Of a stretch of 22,419 nucleotides of DNA, positions 1-7,491 are shown piece by piece. The stretch comes from a virus, in IMG/VR virus record IMGVR_UViG_3300038416_000752, positions 1 through 22,419 of that record. One strand, given 5' to 3'. The position numbers and the translations under genes are program-made. Position 1 is the first letter of the stretch. Every line of letters begins with the position of its first letter. The notes under the pieces are model-generated. The model worked only from the letters and a program-made list of their open reading frames with translations, was not told where the DNA came from and searched no databases.

Positions 1-228
1 TCATAACGTTGTAATGACGCCGGGACTACCAGTGAAGGAATTGGCGCTGCAATCGAAGCTGATTTCGTAACCAAGCTGGTCGCGCATGAAGTCAATGTCC
101 CGCTGGATGGTTTTAGCGGTCACTTCCAACTCCGCTGCCACGGACGAGGCATTGAACGGTTCACCGCGCAGCAATTTGCCACGGATAAAACGCATTCGAG
201 CAATGGGATTGCGCGTGGCTGATTTCAT
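1..228 (-). CDS. Small HTH (DeoR/WYL-type N-terminal) DNA-binding protein
   Basis: This encodes a 75-residue protein starting MKSATRN; the TGA stop occupies the first three bases of the window. Residues about 13-55 (FIRGKLLRGEPFNASSVAAE then VTAKTIQRDIDFMRDQLGY) look like the HTH_11 or DeoR-type winged helix found at the N-terminus of WYL regulators. The effector domain is absent. An upstream in-frame ATG at 267 would give 88 residues, but 228 is preferred because its ATG overlaps the TGA of the preceding small gene as ATGA, as in most of this operon. It is the last early-operon gene visible and probably binds phage or host DNA. Its target is unknown. Confidence 0.7.
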   Translation of the reverse strand: MKSATRNPIARMRFIRGKLLRGEPFNASSVAAELEVTAKTIQRDIDFMRDQLGYEISFDCSANSFTGSPGVITTL

Positions 229-377
229 GGCCGGGTGGAATTGATGCTCGTGTACCAGACCCAACATTTGTCATTGAGCCAGTCCCAGGCGAGGAGCGAG
301 GCAATCATGCCCAGGCAGGCGATGGCCAGCATGGGCGGAACGTTTACAACAGACCAGATTGCGCGCGTGAGTTTCAT
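225..377 (-). CDS. 50-residue single-pass membrane peptide
   Basis: This short ORF begins MKLTRAIWSVVNVPPMLAIA. It has one hydrophobic stretch (about residues 7-32), then a Trp-rich segment (WDWLNDKCWVWY) and a polar C-terminus. The ATG lies 2 nt after the TAG of the methyltransferase gene and its TGA overlaps the next ATG, so it fits the operon's coupling pattern exactly. I recognise no family. It could be a small inner-membrane protein of the superinfection-exclusion type, but that is only a guess. Short length is the main reason for doubt. Confidence 0.55.
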   Translation of the reverse strand: MKLTRAIWSVVNVPPMLAIACLGMIASLLAWDWLNDKCWVWYTSINSTRP

Positions 378-379
378 GG

Positions 380-1198
380 CTAAAAGTTCATCCACAAAAC
401 TTCCAGACGTTGAATGCGACCGAACTGGCCGCTGGCCTGTGCTACTTTATCCACCCGCCGCCAGTCGGGATAAAGTTCGCGGTCGTAAAGGTCCGAGGCG
501 TAGCCGGAGAGGATGGCTTTGGCTTTGATACTCTTGAGCAACTTGGCCAGCGAAAAGTGATCGGAGATTCCAAGCTCGAAACGATATTGTTTCCGGTTCG
601 ACGTGGGGCGCGTGGTTTCCAGATACGGCGGGTCGAGATAGAAAAGAGTTTCCGGGTGATCCTGCTGGCGGATCACCTCGAAGGCGTCGCGGCATTCGAT
701 GGTGACGCCTTTGAGCCGTTCCGTAACCAGCCAGAGGCATTCCGGGATATTTGCCCAATCGCGCGGATGCGGACGCCCGGTTTGTTTTGACGCCGCCCGG
801 AAGCCGGTCGAATAATCGCGGTTGAACGCGCCTGATCCGAAACCTTGGAAGGACCGGACCACCAGCCGGCGCGCCCGCTCAACCGGATCGTCGCTCAGTT
901 CGTATGCGGCTTGGAAATCCAGCCGCCCGAATGGAGTCATGGCCAGTAGTTCACACAGGCGCAGCGCACTGGCGCTGTCGCGCATCACGCGGAACAGGTT
1001 CACGACCTCTTCATCCAGGTCGTTATAGACCTCGCAAAAACTCCGCTCTTTGCGGAGCAATACCGACCCACCGCCGCCGAACGGCTCGACGTATATTTTG
1101 TGCGGCGGGAAGTGGCTGATTATCCAGGGCGCAAGAATCCACTTCCCGCCGTGGTAGCGGAGGACGGGGCGTGTGATTGCTGGCGCGGTGACGTTCAT
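380..1198 (-). CDS. dam: DNA adenine N6-methyltransferase, D12 (Dam) class
   Basis: This 272-residue enzyme is expected to transfer a methyl group from S-adenosylmethionine to N6 of adenine in a short target site. The N-terminal LRYHGGKW (13-20) and EPFGGGGSV (38-46) form the AdoMet-binding motif of the D12 family. FYLDPPY (186-192) carries the catalytic DPPY motif, and the length matches phage Dam proteins. The ATG overlaps the stop of the upstream 86-aa gene (ATGA). In a transposable phage it may protect DNA from host restriction or mark it for regulation; Mu itself uses Mom instead. The target (GATC or other) cannot be read from the sequence. No partner endonuclease is present, so it is an orphan enzyme. 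Confidence 0.93.
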   Translation of the reverse strand: MNVTAPAITRPVLRYHGGKWILAPWIISHFPPHKIYVEPFGGGGSVLLRKERSFCEVYNDLDEEVVNLFRVMRDSASALRLCELLAMTPFGRLDFQAAYELSDDPVERARRLVVRSFQGFGSGAFNRDYSTGFRAASKQTGRPHPRDWANIPECLWLVTERLKGVTIECRDAFEVIRQQDHPETLFYLDPPYLETTRPTSNRKQYRFELGISDHFSLAKLLKSIKAKAILSGYASDLYDRELYPDWRRVDKVAQASGQFGRIQRLEVLWMNF

Positions 1199-1455
1199 TT
1201 TTCCAGGATGGAGGCGAGACCTCTGGCGCGGTCATAGTGCTGTTTCACCTTGGCCATGCACGCTTCGCGCATGTGATTCAACCGGGTGCCTTGTGGGAAC
1301 AGACTTTTAGCCGAAAGTTCCAGTGCCTCCTGGCCAAACAATTTTGTGACGCGCCGTATTTGTGCGACGTTCCATTTCATCACCGCGTGTACTTCGTGTG
1401 CTGAAAGCGCCACGGTATAGGGCCGATCTTCTTCGGGTAGGGTGAATTTGCTCAT
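1195..1455 (-). CDS. 86-residue protein of unknown function
   Basis: The protein starts MSKFTLPEEDRPYTVALSAH and is rich in basic and amphipathic helices (MKWNVAQIRRVTKLFGQ; LNHMREACMAKVKQHYDRAR). No family is recognised. In the present sequence this frame is open upstream to 1713, which produces an artificial 172-residue fusion with the ASCH-like N-terminus. I separate the two because the alternate frame of the upstream gene ends in a TGA overlapping this ATG (ATGA at 1452-1455), as in the rest of the operon. An AAGAAG stretch sits just upstream as a weak ribosome site. A role in DNA binding is possible but unsupported. Confidence 0.65.
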   Translation of the reverse strand: MSKFTLPEEDRPYTVALSAHEVHAVMKWNVAQIRRVTKLFGQEALELSAKSLFPQGTRLNHMREACMAKVKQHYDRARGLASILEK

Positions 1456-1713
1456 AACTTCTTGAATCGCACGACGACCATCAGTTTTTCCGGCGGCTGT
1501 TTGACCAGGGCGCAAAACTGCGCGACTCAACTTAAAGCTACCGATGATTTTGCCGCCCCGATGCAATCCGCAATCTGCCGCCAGGTGAGTCACGCGCCCG
1601 GCGTCCCAGGCATTTTGCCAGCACTTGAGGGTGCGGTCGGTCCAGTCCCGCCGCGTCTCCGTTTTCTGGCCGGAGAGGAACTCTTTTTCGGTGAGTGCGA
1701 AGGAAAGAATCAT
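1452..1713 (-). pseudogene. ASCH-domain protein gene, apparently frameshifted
   Basis: The N-terminus (MILSFALTEKEFLSG then QKTETRRDW, and later GGKIIGSFKLS) resembles small phage ASCH-domain proteins, PUA-like folds that bind RNA or modified nucleic acid. After KLS, at about 1520-1540, the frame turns into unlikely sequence and runs into the next gene. The +1 frame instead reads AQFCALVKQPPEKLMVVVRF-KKL and stops at 1452, exactly overlapping the next ATG. Removing one base near 1520-1530 would give a continuous protein of about 86 residues. The start (1713) overlaps the Gam stop as ATGA. It may be a true pseudogene, an assembly or sequencing error, or recoding; no classical slippery heptamer was seen. 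Confidence 0.6.
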
Positions 1714-2240
1714 GCTGCCTTTTGCGTGTCCGTCGCGTCCTTGAGCAGGGCAGTGACGATTTTGTCCACGTTGGTGTCGGTGGGGCGGATGACGACTTCG
1801 TCGCCGGGGTTGACCCGTTGGCAGCCGAGTTTCTTCAATTCCTCGTCGGGTAAATCGCGGAGCATCTTCTTGTCTGGCGACTCGATGACGTGGATCAGGC
1901 CGACGGCATCGTCGCCGTAATGCTCCCGGATCAGCGTCAGCACCTTGTCGGCCTCGTCAAATTCGATACCGTCCTTGCCTTCCTGGAGGCCGATTTTAAT
2001 GCCGTGGAAAACGACCGTGCGCGGCTTAATGAACAGTTGCGAGTTGCCTTCGATGGCGGCGCGCAGGTTGGATTCGCGTTCGGCGGCGCGGGCCACCAGT
2101 TCGCGGATGACCGGCAGCTTTTTGCGCAGGATGGCATCCTGCTCGCGTTTGACTTCGGTGACGATTTCAGCCAGTTGGCCGCGCACGTCGGCATAAGGTT
2201 TAGTGAGTTTTTGGAGGTCGGTTAATTGCATGGTTGTCAT
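1710..2240 (-). CDS. gam: Gam-like host-nuclease inhibitor (DNA-end binding)
   Basis: The 176-residue length is close to Mu Gam (174 residues by recall). Gam dimers coat double-stranded DNA ends and block RecBCD-type exonucleases. The N-terminal half (about residues 10-65) is a long charged helix or coiled coil. Next comes the family-like pattern FIKPRTVVFHGIKIGLQEG (about 69-87), then a helix ADKVLTLIREHYGD, and a C-terminal LPDEELKKLGCQRV plus DEVVIRP, which matches the end of Gam-family proteins. The start at 2240 lies 3 nt after the upstream TAA; ATG at 2231 is an alternative. The position downstream of MuA/MuB matches the Mu early region. The assignment is by remembered pattern, not alignment. 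Confidence 0.82.
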   Translation of the reverse strand: MTTMQLTDLQKLTKPYADVRGQLAEIVTEVKREQDAILRKKLPVIRELVARAAERESNLRAAIEGNSQLFIKPRTVVFHGIKIGLQEGKDGIEFDEADKVLTLIREHYGDDAVGLIHVIESPDKKMLRDLPDEELKKLGCQRVNPGDEVVIRPTDTNVDKIVTALLKDATDTQKAA

Positions 2241-2243
2241 TGG

Positions 2244-2531
2244 TTAGTGGTTGACTGCGGGGATTGGTTTCAGTGGCCGCGCGAGCCGTTCTTTGCCGAA
2301 CGATCCGGCCAGACGCGGAATGATGTTGAATTCAGCCTGGCAGCCGGCGCACTGGATGTTCACGTTCATGCCGCCATGCGGGCCTTCCAGGAACTGCTCT
2401 GATCCGCAGTCCGGGCATTTGCCGGCATCAAGCGCGGCTACTTCGGCCTCGGTTAATTCCTCAATCTTGTGCCGATCCTTGGCGGCAAGCAGCGCGCGGG
2501 CGGTTGGGGAGATAGCTTCGAGGATGCTCAC
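2244..2531 (-). CDS. Small zinc-ribbon protein
   Basis: This 95-residue protein has two Cys pairs, CPDCGSEQFLEGPHGGMNVN followed by IQCAGC (about residues 39-64). That is a typical zinc ribbon, with a helical N-terminal part of about 35 residues. Zinc ribbons bind DNA, RNA or protein; no specific family is recognised. The start overlaps the stop of the upstream gene (ATGA at 2528-2531), and the stop is 3 nt before gam, so it is co-translated within the early operon. A small transcription or DNA-processing accessory factor is a reasonable but unproven role. Confidence 0.7.
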   Translation of the reverse strand: MSILEAISPTARALLAAKDRHKIEELTEAEVAALDAGKCPDCGSEQFLEGPHGGMNVNIQCAGCQAEFNIIPRLAGSFGKERLARPLKPIPAVNH

Positions 2532-2944
2532 GCGAGTTCTCCTCTCTCGCCGACCAGGGCGATCTGGTGCCGCGCCAGATTTTTAACGAGCCGGACCTTG
2601 GCATCGGCTGCCAGGCGGCGGACGATGGCTTGCGGAGCGTCGGTTGAAGATTCCGACACATGGTATGCGGCGCCGGAAATTTCAACCTGCTGGAAATCCT
2701 CGGTCAGGTGCCAGTAGCGCAACGTGACATCCAGCGTCAATTCCCGGTCCAATTTCAGGACCGGCACCACGGCCAGGATGATCTCAATCACGCCGGCTAT
2801 GCTCTCTCCTCGCGCCATGACCTGGATGGCGCCGCCGTTCTCGAATGTGGCTGTGATTTGCCGTTCATAGAACGCATCCGGCTCGTCCTTGCCGGCATGC
2901 ATGAGGTTGGTGGTTTGCTCTAACTGCGATTTGTTCTTTTTCAT
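2528..2944 (-). CDS. Conserved-looking phage early protein, unknown function
   Basis: This is a 138-residue soluble protein with no recognised domain. The N-terminus is charged (MKKNKSQLEQ). The centre (ENGGAIQVMARGESIAGVIE then IILAVVPVLKLD) reads like a mixed alpha/beta fold, and the C-terminus is basic and helical (IVRRLAADAKVRLVKNLARH). No clear ribosome site precedes the ATG, and there are 30 nt to the upstream stop. It sits between the MuB-side unknown and the zinc-ribbon gene. Presence in a tightly packed operon and typical codon use support it as a real gene. Confidence 0.65.
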   Translation of the reverse strand: MKKNKSQLEQTTNLMHAGKDEPDAFYERQITATFENGGAIQVMARGESIAGVIEIILAVVPVLKLDRELTLDVTLRYWHLTEDFQQVEISGAAYHVSESSTDAPQAIVRRLAADAKVRLVKNLARHQIALVGERGELA

Positions 2945-2974
2945 TGCCCGATTTTGGTTGTGGTTTGACTGCGG

Positions 2975-3370
2975 TTAACTGATGGCCAGGTCCGCTTGCT
3001 GGGCGGCGGCTGGCCGGTGATTGCGGCGAAGGAATTCCTCCGCCACCGAACGCGAGCAAAGGCGGTGGACGTTCACCCACCGGCCCTTGCTCTCGTCGCG
3101 TTCGGATTTGATTCGTTCCTGGTAAAAGACCTGCGCCACGAACACGCCGACCGGCTCAAGGACGCTGGCGTTGGTGAGCATGGAAACCACCGAGCCGGCG
3201 ATGCCGTTGCCGTCGCCCCGATCCGCGTCCGGCACGATGTCCGTGGTGAACTTGTTGACCCCGCCATGCAGCAACCCAAGCGCGTGCTCCACCAGGCTGA
3301 TGGCGAACGTGAGCATCTCATCGTTCTTCCAAACGACCTGCTGGTCCACGGCTTTGGCGGGTGCGGGCAT
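2975..3370 (-). CDS. Early-operon protein of unknown function, possible winged-helix tail
   Basis: This 131-residue protein starts at MPAPAKAVDQQ. That start is chosen because a GGGAG stretch sits just upstream and the ATG is only 2 nt after the MuB TAA; an ATG at 3382 would overlap MuB. The N-terminal half is hydrophobic and helical (MLTFAISLVEHALGLLHGG). The C-terminal segment (ERIKSERDESKGRWVNVHRL) resembles the beta-hairpin wing and recognition part of small winged-helix proteins, but the evidence is weak. No catalytic motif was seen. It lies immediately after MuB, a place that often holds small replication or regulation genes. Confidence 0.6.
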   Translation of the reverse strand: MPAPAKAVDQQVVWKNDEMLTFAISLVEHALGLLHGGVNKFTTDIVPDADRGDGNGIAGSVVSMLTNASVLEPVGVFVAQVFYQERIKSERDESKGRWVNVHRLCSRSVAEEFLRRNHRPAAAQQADLAIS

Positions 3371-3372
3371 AA

Positions 3373-4506
3373 TTACTCCCAAATCGGTTCCTGGATGCCT
3401 TCCTTCTCAATGCGCAGATGCGCGTCCACGAAGTGGGTCCAGGATATTTTTCCGCCCGGCTGTTTGCCGGCCAGCTTGCGCGCGTAGCGGATGCGCTCGG
3501 TGATGGCCTTGAGGCCGTTGTTCATGGCCTGCTGCCGCAAAATCGCGTAGGGGGTTTCGATGATGTCCTCTTTCTTGCCGGGGATGGTGATGGTCATGCC
3601 TTTGTCCGGGAACGACAGGCCGCTGTGTTCGAGGATCAGCCGCAGGTCTTCCTTGGTGGGCATGGCCGGCAACGCGACCTTGTGGACGCCGCGCCGCCAC
3701 ATCTGGATCAATTCGCCCTGGCTGGCGTTCTTCAGCTCGTCGAGGTTCGTCCAGGTGAGGACCATGCCGCAGCGGCACGCGTCGTAAATGCGGCGGATGG
3801 TTTCGATGCAGGCGAAGAAACTGTTCTTGCGGTAGGTATGCTTGAGCAGATGGACCTCATCCCAAATCAGCACGGTGTTCGGCGTGAGCGCGCCCTCGAT
3901 GCGTTCAACCAGTTTTGCCGTGTTCGAGTTGTCGCTGATGCCGCAGGCCGTTGCCGCCACGCGCACCATGCCGCCCAGGCCGCTGGCGGCCTTGAGTTCG
4001 GCAATGAAGGTTTTGCCGTGGTTGTTATGCTGCTGGTAATAATGCTCGGCCCAGGTTTTTCCGATATGCGACGGCCCCCACAGGATGACCGGCGATTGCG
4101 ATTCACGCGCCAGATCGCACGCGGTGAAAATCTTTTTGGCCGTGGGGGTGATGACGAAGTCGGTGTCGCCCAGGGCGTACCGCTCGGCTTCGAGCTTCAG
4201 GAACTTGTGAATCTCTGAGATCAGTTCCTTGGATGGATTGGCCGGCGTCTTGTCCGGTTTCCGATACCGGCCGGTGTAGAGCTGGTAAAGCAGGTTGTCG
4301 CTGCAACCCAGGCGCACCGCCGCGTCCGGTTTCTTCATGGCGTGGCGCGGGTCAATGCACCAGCGGAACAGCGCGACCAGTGCCTCCTGCGCGTCCGCGT
4401 CGTAGCGCGCCATGTCCACGCGCATCTGGTCGAGAGAAAAGTTCCAGGTGGCGCGGACGGTTTGCTGCTGTTTAGCGTCTTCGTTTTGCCCGATTTGTTC
4501 TTCCAT
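3373..4506 (-). CDS. MuB-like transposition target-selection AAA+ ATPase
   Basis: MuB-type ATPases bind target DNA as filaments, deliver it to the transpososome and activate the transposase. This 377-residue protein has an N-terminal HTH-like part (about 58-82, KKPDAAVRLGCSDNLLYQLY), a Walker A GPSHIGKT (144-151) and a Walker B VLIWDEVH (212-219). VLTWTNLDE follows as a sensor-1 candidate, then a C-terminal helical domain. The start at 4506 has AGGAA about 6 nt upstream and follows the transposase stop by 31 nt. The frame stays open upstream to 4806, but that extension is antisense-like reading inside the transposase gene. It is slightly longer than Mu B (312 residues by recall). Adjacency to MuA strongly supports the call. 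Confidence 0.9.
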   Translation of the reverse strand: MEEQIGQNEDAKQQQTVRATWNFSLDQMRVDMARYDADAQEALVALFRWCIDPRHAMKKPDAAVRLGCSDNLLYQLYTGRYRKPDKTPANPSKELISEIHKFLKLEAERYALGDTDFVITPTAKKIFTACDLARESQSPVILWGPSHIGKTWAEHYYQQHNNHGKTFIAELKAASGLGGMVRVAATACGISDNSNTAKLVERIEGALTPNTVLIWDEVHLLKHTYRKNSFFACIETIRRIYDACRCGMVLTWTNLDELKNASQGELIQMWRRGVHKVALPAMPTKEDLRLILEHSGLSFPDKGMTITIPGKKEDIIETPYAILRQQAMNNGLKAITERIRYARKLAGKQPGGKISWTHFVDAHLRIEKEGIQEPIWE

Positions 4507-4537
4507 TTTCGTTCCTGATTGTTGGTTGTGGGTTTGG

Positions 4538-6469
4538 TTACAACAGCGCTTCGGCGCTGAAATCGTCTCCGCCCTCCGTCTTGGAAGGGTCAGCGGCCTC
4601 GGCCAGTTCGCCGACCTCGCCGGCGTAGTTGCGCACGGCGCGCTGGTGTTTCTTTTCCTCCGGCGTCTGGCCAAGCACGCCGGCATTGTGGCGGGAATCC
4701 TCCAGCCGTTTGCGGGTGAGTTCCGCGCCGCGCGCGGCCACGGGCGCGAGCAGTTCGCGCTCCACCTTGGCCGCCGCGCCCATCGCCCGGTGCAATGCCC
4801 CGGCATCGTCGTGCGGGACGGTCTGCCAGGCTTTCACGACGCCGATCCAGCAGCCGCGCGCGTCGAAGAGGTGCGCCACCTCTGGCGAGAAGGGATTCAC
4901 CACGGCGGAAAACTTGTCGCCCGGTGAGAAGTGGTGCGCCAGGTAACGCAGCGTGGCGGGTGAAATCTCCTGGTCGTCAAACTCAATCAGGTGGTCCTCG
5001 CCCACCGTCACTTCGCGGGCGACGCGCTCCTTGAGCAGCATGGCGGTCTGTTCGGGGCGGAACTTCACCAGGTCGCCGCGCCCGGCGTCGAATACCTCGC
5101 GCGGACTCAGCTTGCGCGCCACCGGCTGCGCGACGGCGTAAATCGCGTTGCGCTTTTCGTCGGGCAGTTCCAGCACCTTGGCGCCGGTCAGCAGTCCGAC
5201 GCCCGGCACGTCGAAGTCCATCGTGGTGAGACCGGCTTCCAGCCAGCCCTCCAGTTCGTGCTCGGTGCGCTGATTGATGCGCTCAATGATTTCCTCCACG
5301 AGCCAGCGCGCCTGATTGACTTCCAGGAACGGCAGCCGGAGTTGCGCGACGCGCGCGGGTGGAAGCGCGGCCATTGCCTTGAGCAACGCATCAGCGTGCT
5401 TGTCGCGCCCTGCCAGTTCTTCCGGCAGGTTTAAACGGCTGTTGCTCCCGGTCTGGCCGGGCACCGCCAGCAGATTGGCCGTCTCGTTGTGGATCAGGTT
5501 GCCGAGACTTTCGAGCGCGGCCTTGAAACGGAAGTTGCCCTTGCCGCGCCCGGCGTATTGACCGGCGAACGAACTGGCGCCTTCGATGCCGCTGCGGTCC
5601 ACGAGCACCTTGCCGGCGGTCAGATCGAACAGGACTTTTTCGAGTTCCTCGCGGATGGCGGCGGTACCGTGCTCGACCATCAGCACGCAACCGTCCGGAT
5701 GATAACCGAACTCGGTGAGAACGTGCGCCACCAGGAAGAGCATTTCGTTTTCCTTGAGGCCGACCGATGAACCCGTTTCCGGGTCTTCCATGCGCGGCTT
5801 GATGCCGCGCGCGAACTGGCAGGCCGAAAACAGATCGTGCGCGTGCAGTTGCAGCAGGCGCATGGCGCGGCGCTGGCCGACCATCACCACCTTGAAGTCG
5901 TGCCACATATCGTCGAAGATGTATCGCTCGCCCACGCGCAGGCCGTTGCGCGTGGTGAAAAGTTTCGGGCGGAAATCGGCGGCGGCGCTGCGCCCGATGC
6001 GCGAGGCGGTGAGTTCAAACTGGGTGGGCTTGTAACGGATGAGATTACAGTAGGTGTAACCGAGCGGCAGGGCGTGGCGCGGCGTGCCGGGCGGCAGGCC
6101 GGGAATGGCTGTACCATCCTTGAAGCGCCGCACAAATTCGCGATAAGCCGGTTTGCATTTGCGCCCGTTCTCCTGGCACAGCTTTTTCCACCACTCAATG
6201 AACTGCGGATCGAGGCCGCGATCCTCCGGCACCTTGGCGCGGTTGATGAGACCCTTCCAGCCCTCGCGCCGCCAGTCGTCGTACCGGCGGCGGGCGGTCT
6301 TGAGCGATACGCCCAGGCGGTTGGCAATTTTCTCCAGGTTGCGCTGGATCGGTTTTGTGACGGCCTGCAATTCGCGGTCCCACTTTTCCACCTCACGCCG
6401 GACTTCGGAGGGTAACTGGAGAAACTCGGCGAGGTCGTGCGATTCGATTTGGAGGGAGGAGGTTGTCAT
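4538..6469 (-). CDS. MuA-like DDE transposase
   Basis: This 643-residue enzyme is expected to nick and join phage ends to target DNA; Mu A is 663 residues by recall. Residues about 38-75 form an HTH (IQRNLEKIANRLGVSLKTAR) typical of Mu-type end-binding domains. The catalytic core spans about 180-330: YIFDDMWHDF holds the first Asp (186 or 187), VLMVEHGTAAI sits where the second Asp is expected but has Glu266, and FKAALESL carries Glu320. The Glu266-Glu320 spacing (54) is close to the second Asp to Glu spacing in Mu A (56). A beta-barrel-like domain follows (about 460-560), then a charged C-terminal tail that could contact MuB. Its ATG overlaps the upstream stop (ATGA). Confidence 0.92.
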   Translation of the reverse strand: MTTSSLQIESHDLAEFLQLPSEVRREVEKWDRELQAVTKPIQRNLEKIANRLGVSLKTARRRYDDWRREGWKGLINRAKVPEDRGLDPQFIEWWKKLCQENGRKCKPAYREFVRRFKDGTAIPGLPPGTPRHALPLGYTYCNLIRYKPTQFELTASRIGRSAAADFRPKLFTTRNGLRVGERYIFDDMWHDFKVVMVGQRRAMRLLQLHAHDLFSACQFARGIKPRMEDPETGSSVGLKENEMLFLVAHVLTEFGYHPDGCVLMVEHGTAAIREELEKVLFDLTAGKVLVDRSGIEGASSFAGQYAGRGKGNFRFKAALESLGNLIHNETANLLAVPGQTGSNSRLNLPEELAGRDKHADALLKAMAALPPARVAQLRLPFLEVNQARWLVEEIIERINQRTEHELEGWLEAGLTTMDFDVPGVGLLTGAKVLELPDEKRNAIYAVAQPVARKLSPREVFDAGRGDLVKFRPEQTAMLLKERVAREVTVGEDHLIEFDDQEISPATLRYLAHHFSPGDKFSAVVNPFSPEVAHLFDARGCWIGVVKAWQTVPHDDAGALHRAMGAAAKVERELLAPVAARGAELTRKRLEDSRHNAGVLGQTPEEKKHQRAVRNYAGEVGELAEAADPSKTEGGDDFSAEALL

Positions 6470-7221
6470 AATTTTGTGTCGAACAGATGTTCAATGGCCG
6501 ACGCCACGCGGTTGGTTTTCGGCTGTTTAAGCCAGGCTCGACGGGCGGTTAAATGGCGTTCGAGCACGGCAATCTGCGCCTCCACGCTGGTATCGGAGAG
6601 CACCGTGAATTTGCCGCGATAGACCTTGAACATGTCGGCCATCTCGGCCCAATCCTCCACGGCCTGGACCTTGAGCAGCTCGGCGCGTTCGCTGATACTC
6701 AGCTTGCGGCTGCCGCCCTCGCCCGGTGCGCGCCCGGTCGCGCCGGCCCCCTGGTGTTTTTTCCACAGGCCAAGGTCTTCGCCAAAATCCTTCTGCGTCT
6801 TGTTGTCGGTCAACTTGCGCACACCGGCCTGGAGCGCCTCCTTCTGCGGCGCGGTCAGCAGCGCCATCGGTTTGTTCAAGGGGTCGAACCCGCGCAACGC
6901 CACGATTTTTTTCAGGCGCGGCGCGGCGGCCTTGGCCATGTCCATGAAACGATAGGCGGTGGAACTGGATAGGTTGGTTTCCTTGGCCAGGATTTCGTCC
7001 CAGGCACCTTTCCCATCGTGGGAAAGGTGGGCCTTGGAGCCGTTCGTGATGCCGTGGTTTTTGTGCAATTCCATCAACTCAAATCCCGCCATGACTTGGC
7101 AGAACAATTTGCCCTGCTCGAACAGACCGGCGGCGCTGATCCATTGCCGGGCGCCGTCCCAGGTGCCGGTGATTTGCGCGGGCGTGGATGGGTTAAGTTT
7201 TTGCAGATTTTGTTCACTCAT
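6466..7221 (-). CDS. Transposase-adjacent early protein, unknown (DUF3102-like flavour)
   Basis: This 251-residue soluble protein sits directly upstream of the transposase and overlaps it by 4 nt. Its first half contains WISAAGLFEQGKLFCQVMAG, then GKGAWDEILAKETNLSSSTA followed by YRFMDMAKAA. This pattern resembles DUF3102-type or ParB-like phage proteins in which a helix-turn-helix (TNLSSSTAYRFMDMA) is evident. The middle (about 150-175) is a glycine/arginine-rich linker and the C-terminal part is helical with basic residues. A DNA-binding accessory role in replication or control is plausible but inferred. The start lies 3 nt after the preceding gene's TGA. Confidence 0.7.
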   Translation of the reverse strand: MSEQNLQKLNPSTPAQITGTWDGARQWISAAGLFEQGKLFCQVMAGFELMELHKNHGITNGSKAHLSHDGKGAWDEILAKETNLSSSTAYRFMDMAKAAAPRLKKIVALRGFDPLNKPMALLTAPQKEALQAGVRKLTDNKTQKDFGEDLGLWKKHQGAGATGRAPGEGGSRKLSISERAELLKVQAVEDWAEMADMFKVYRGKFTVLSDTSVEAQIAVLERHLTARRAWLKQPKTNRVASAIEHLFDTKL

Positions 7222-7224
7222 AAA

Positions 7225-7491
7225 TCAGGCTTCGATGGAGGTTGCTTCCGGCTGCGCCTTGGCCAGTTCGAGCAGCTCGGCAAGTTTGATGTCGTCTATC
7301 TCCCACTGGATCATCACCGAGTGGAACCGGGCCGGCGGCAAAACTTCGTGGAGCGTGGCGACGATGCCGGCAATGACGCCGCGTCCGGTCTGCGCTTCGT
7401 TGGCGCTGCCCATCAGTCCGGCGATCTGATGGTTGGCGAACATGGCGCCCAGGCGCAGAAGCTGCTCGGTGGTGAGGGAAATGGTTTTCAT
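7225..7491 (-). CDS. 88-residue early protein, unknown function
   Basis: The protein starts MKTISLTTEQLLRLGAMFAN. The ATG at 7491 is chosen because it overlaps the TGA of the preceding gene; the frame is open upstream but has no coupling signal there. It is a small acidic and helical protein (residues about 5-25 and 60-85) without Cys pairs or a membrane segment. The sequence WEIDDIKLAELLELAKAQ suggests an amphipathic C-terminal helix, perhaps for protein interaction. No family is recognised. Confidence 0.65.
   Translation of the reverse strand: MKTISLTTEQLLRLGAMFANHQIAGLMGSANEAQTGRGVIAGIVATLHEVLPPARFHSVMIQWEIDDIKLAELLELAKAQPEATSIEA

Noticed and set aside
3418-4218. 266-residue plus-strand ORF over the MuB-like gene
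   Set aside because: It is antisense to a gene with Walker motifs and has no features of its own.
4507-4806. Upstream extension of the MuB-like frame
   Set aside because: It lies inside the transposase C-terminus and reads as Arg/Pro-rich noise; ATG 4506 has a ribosome site.
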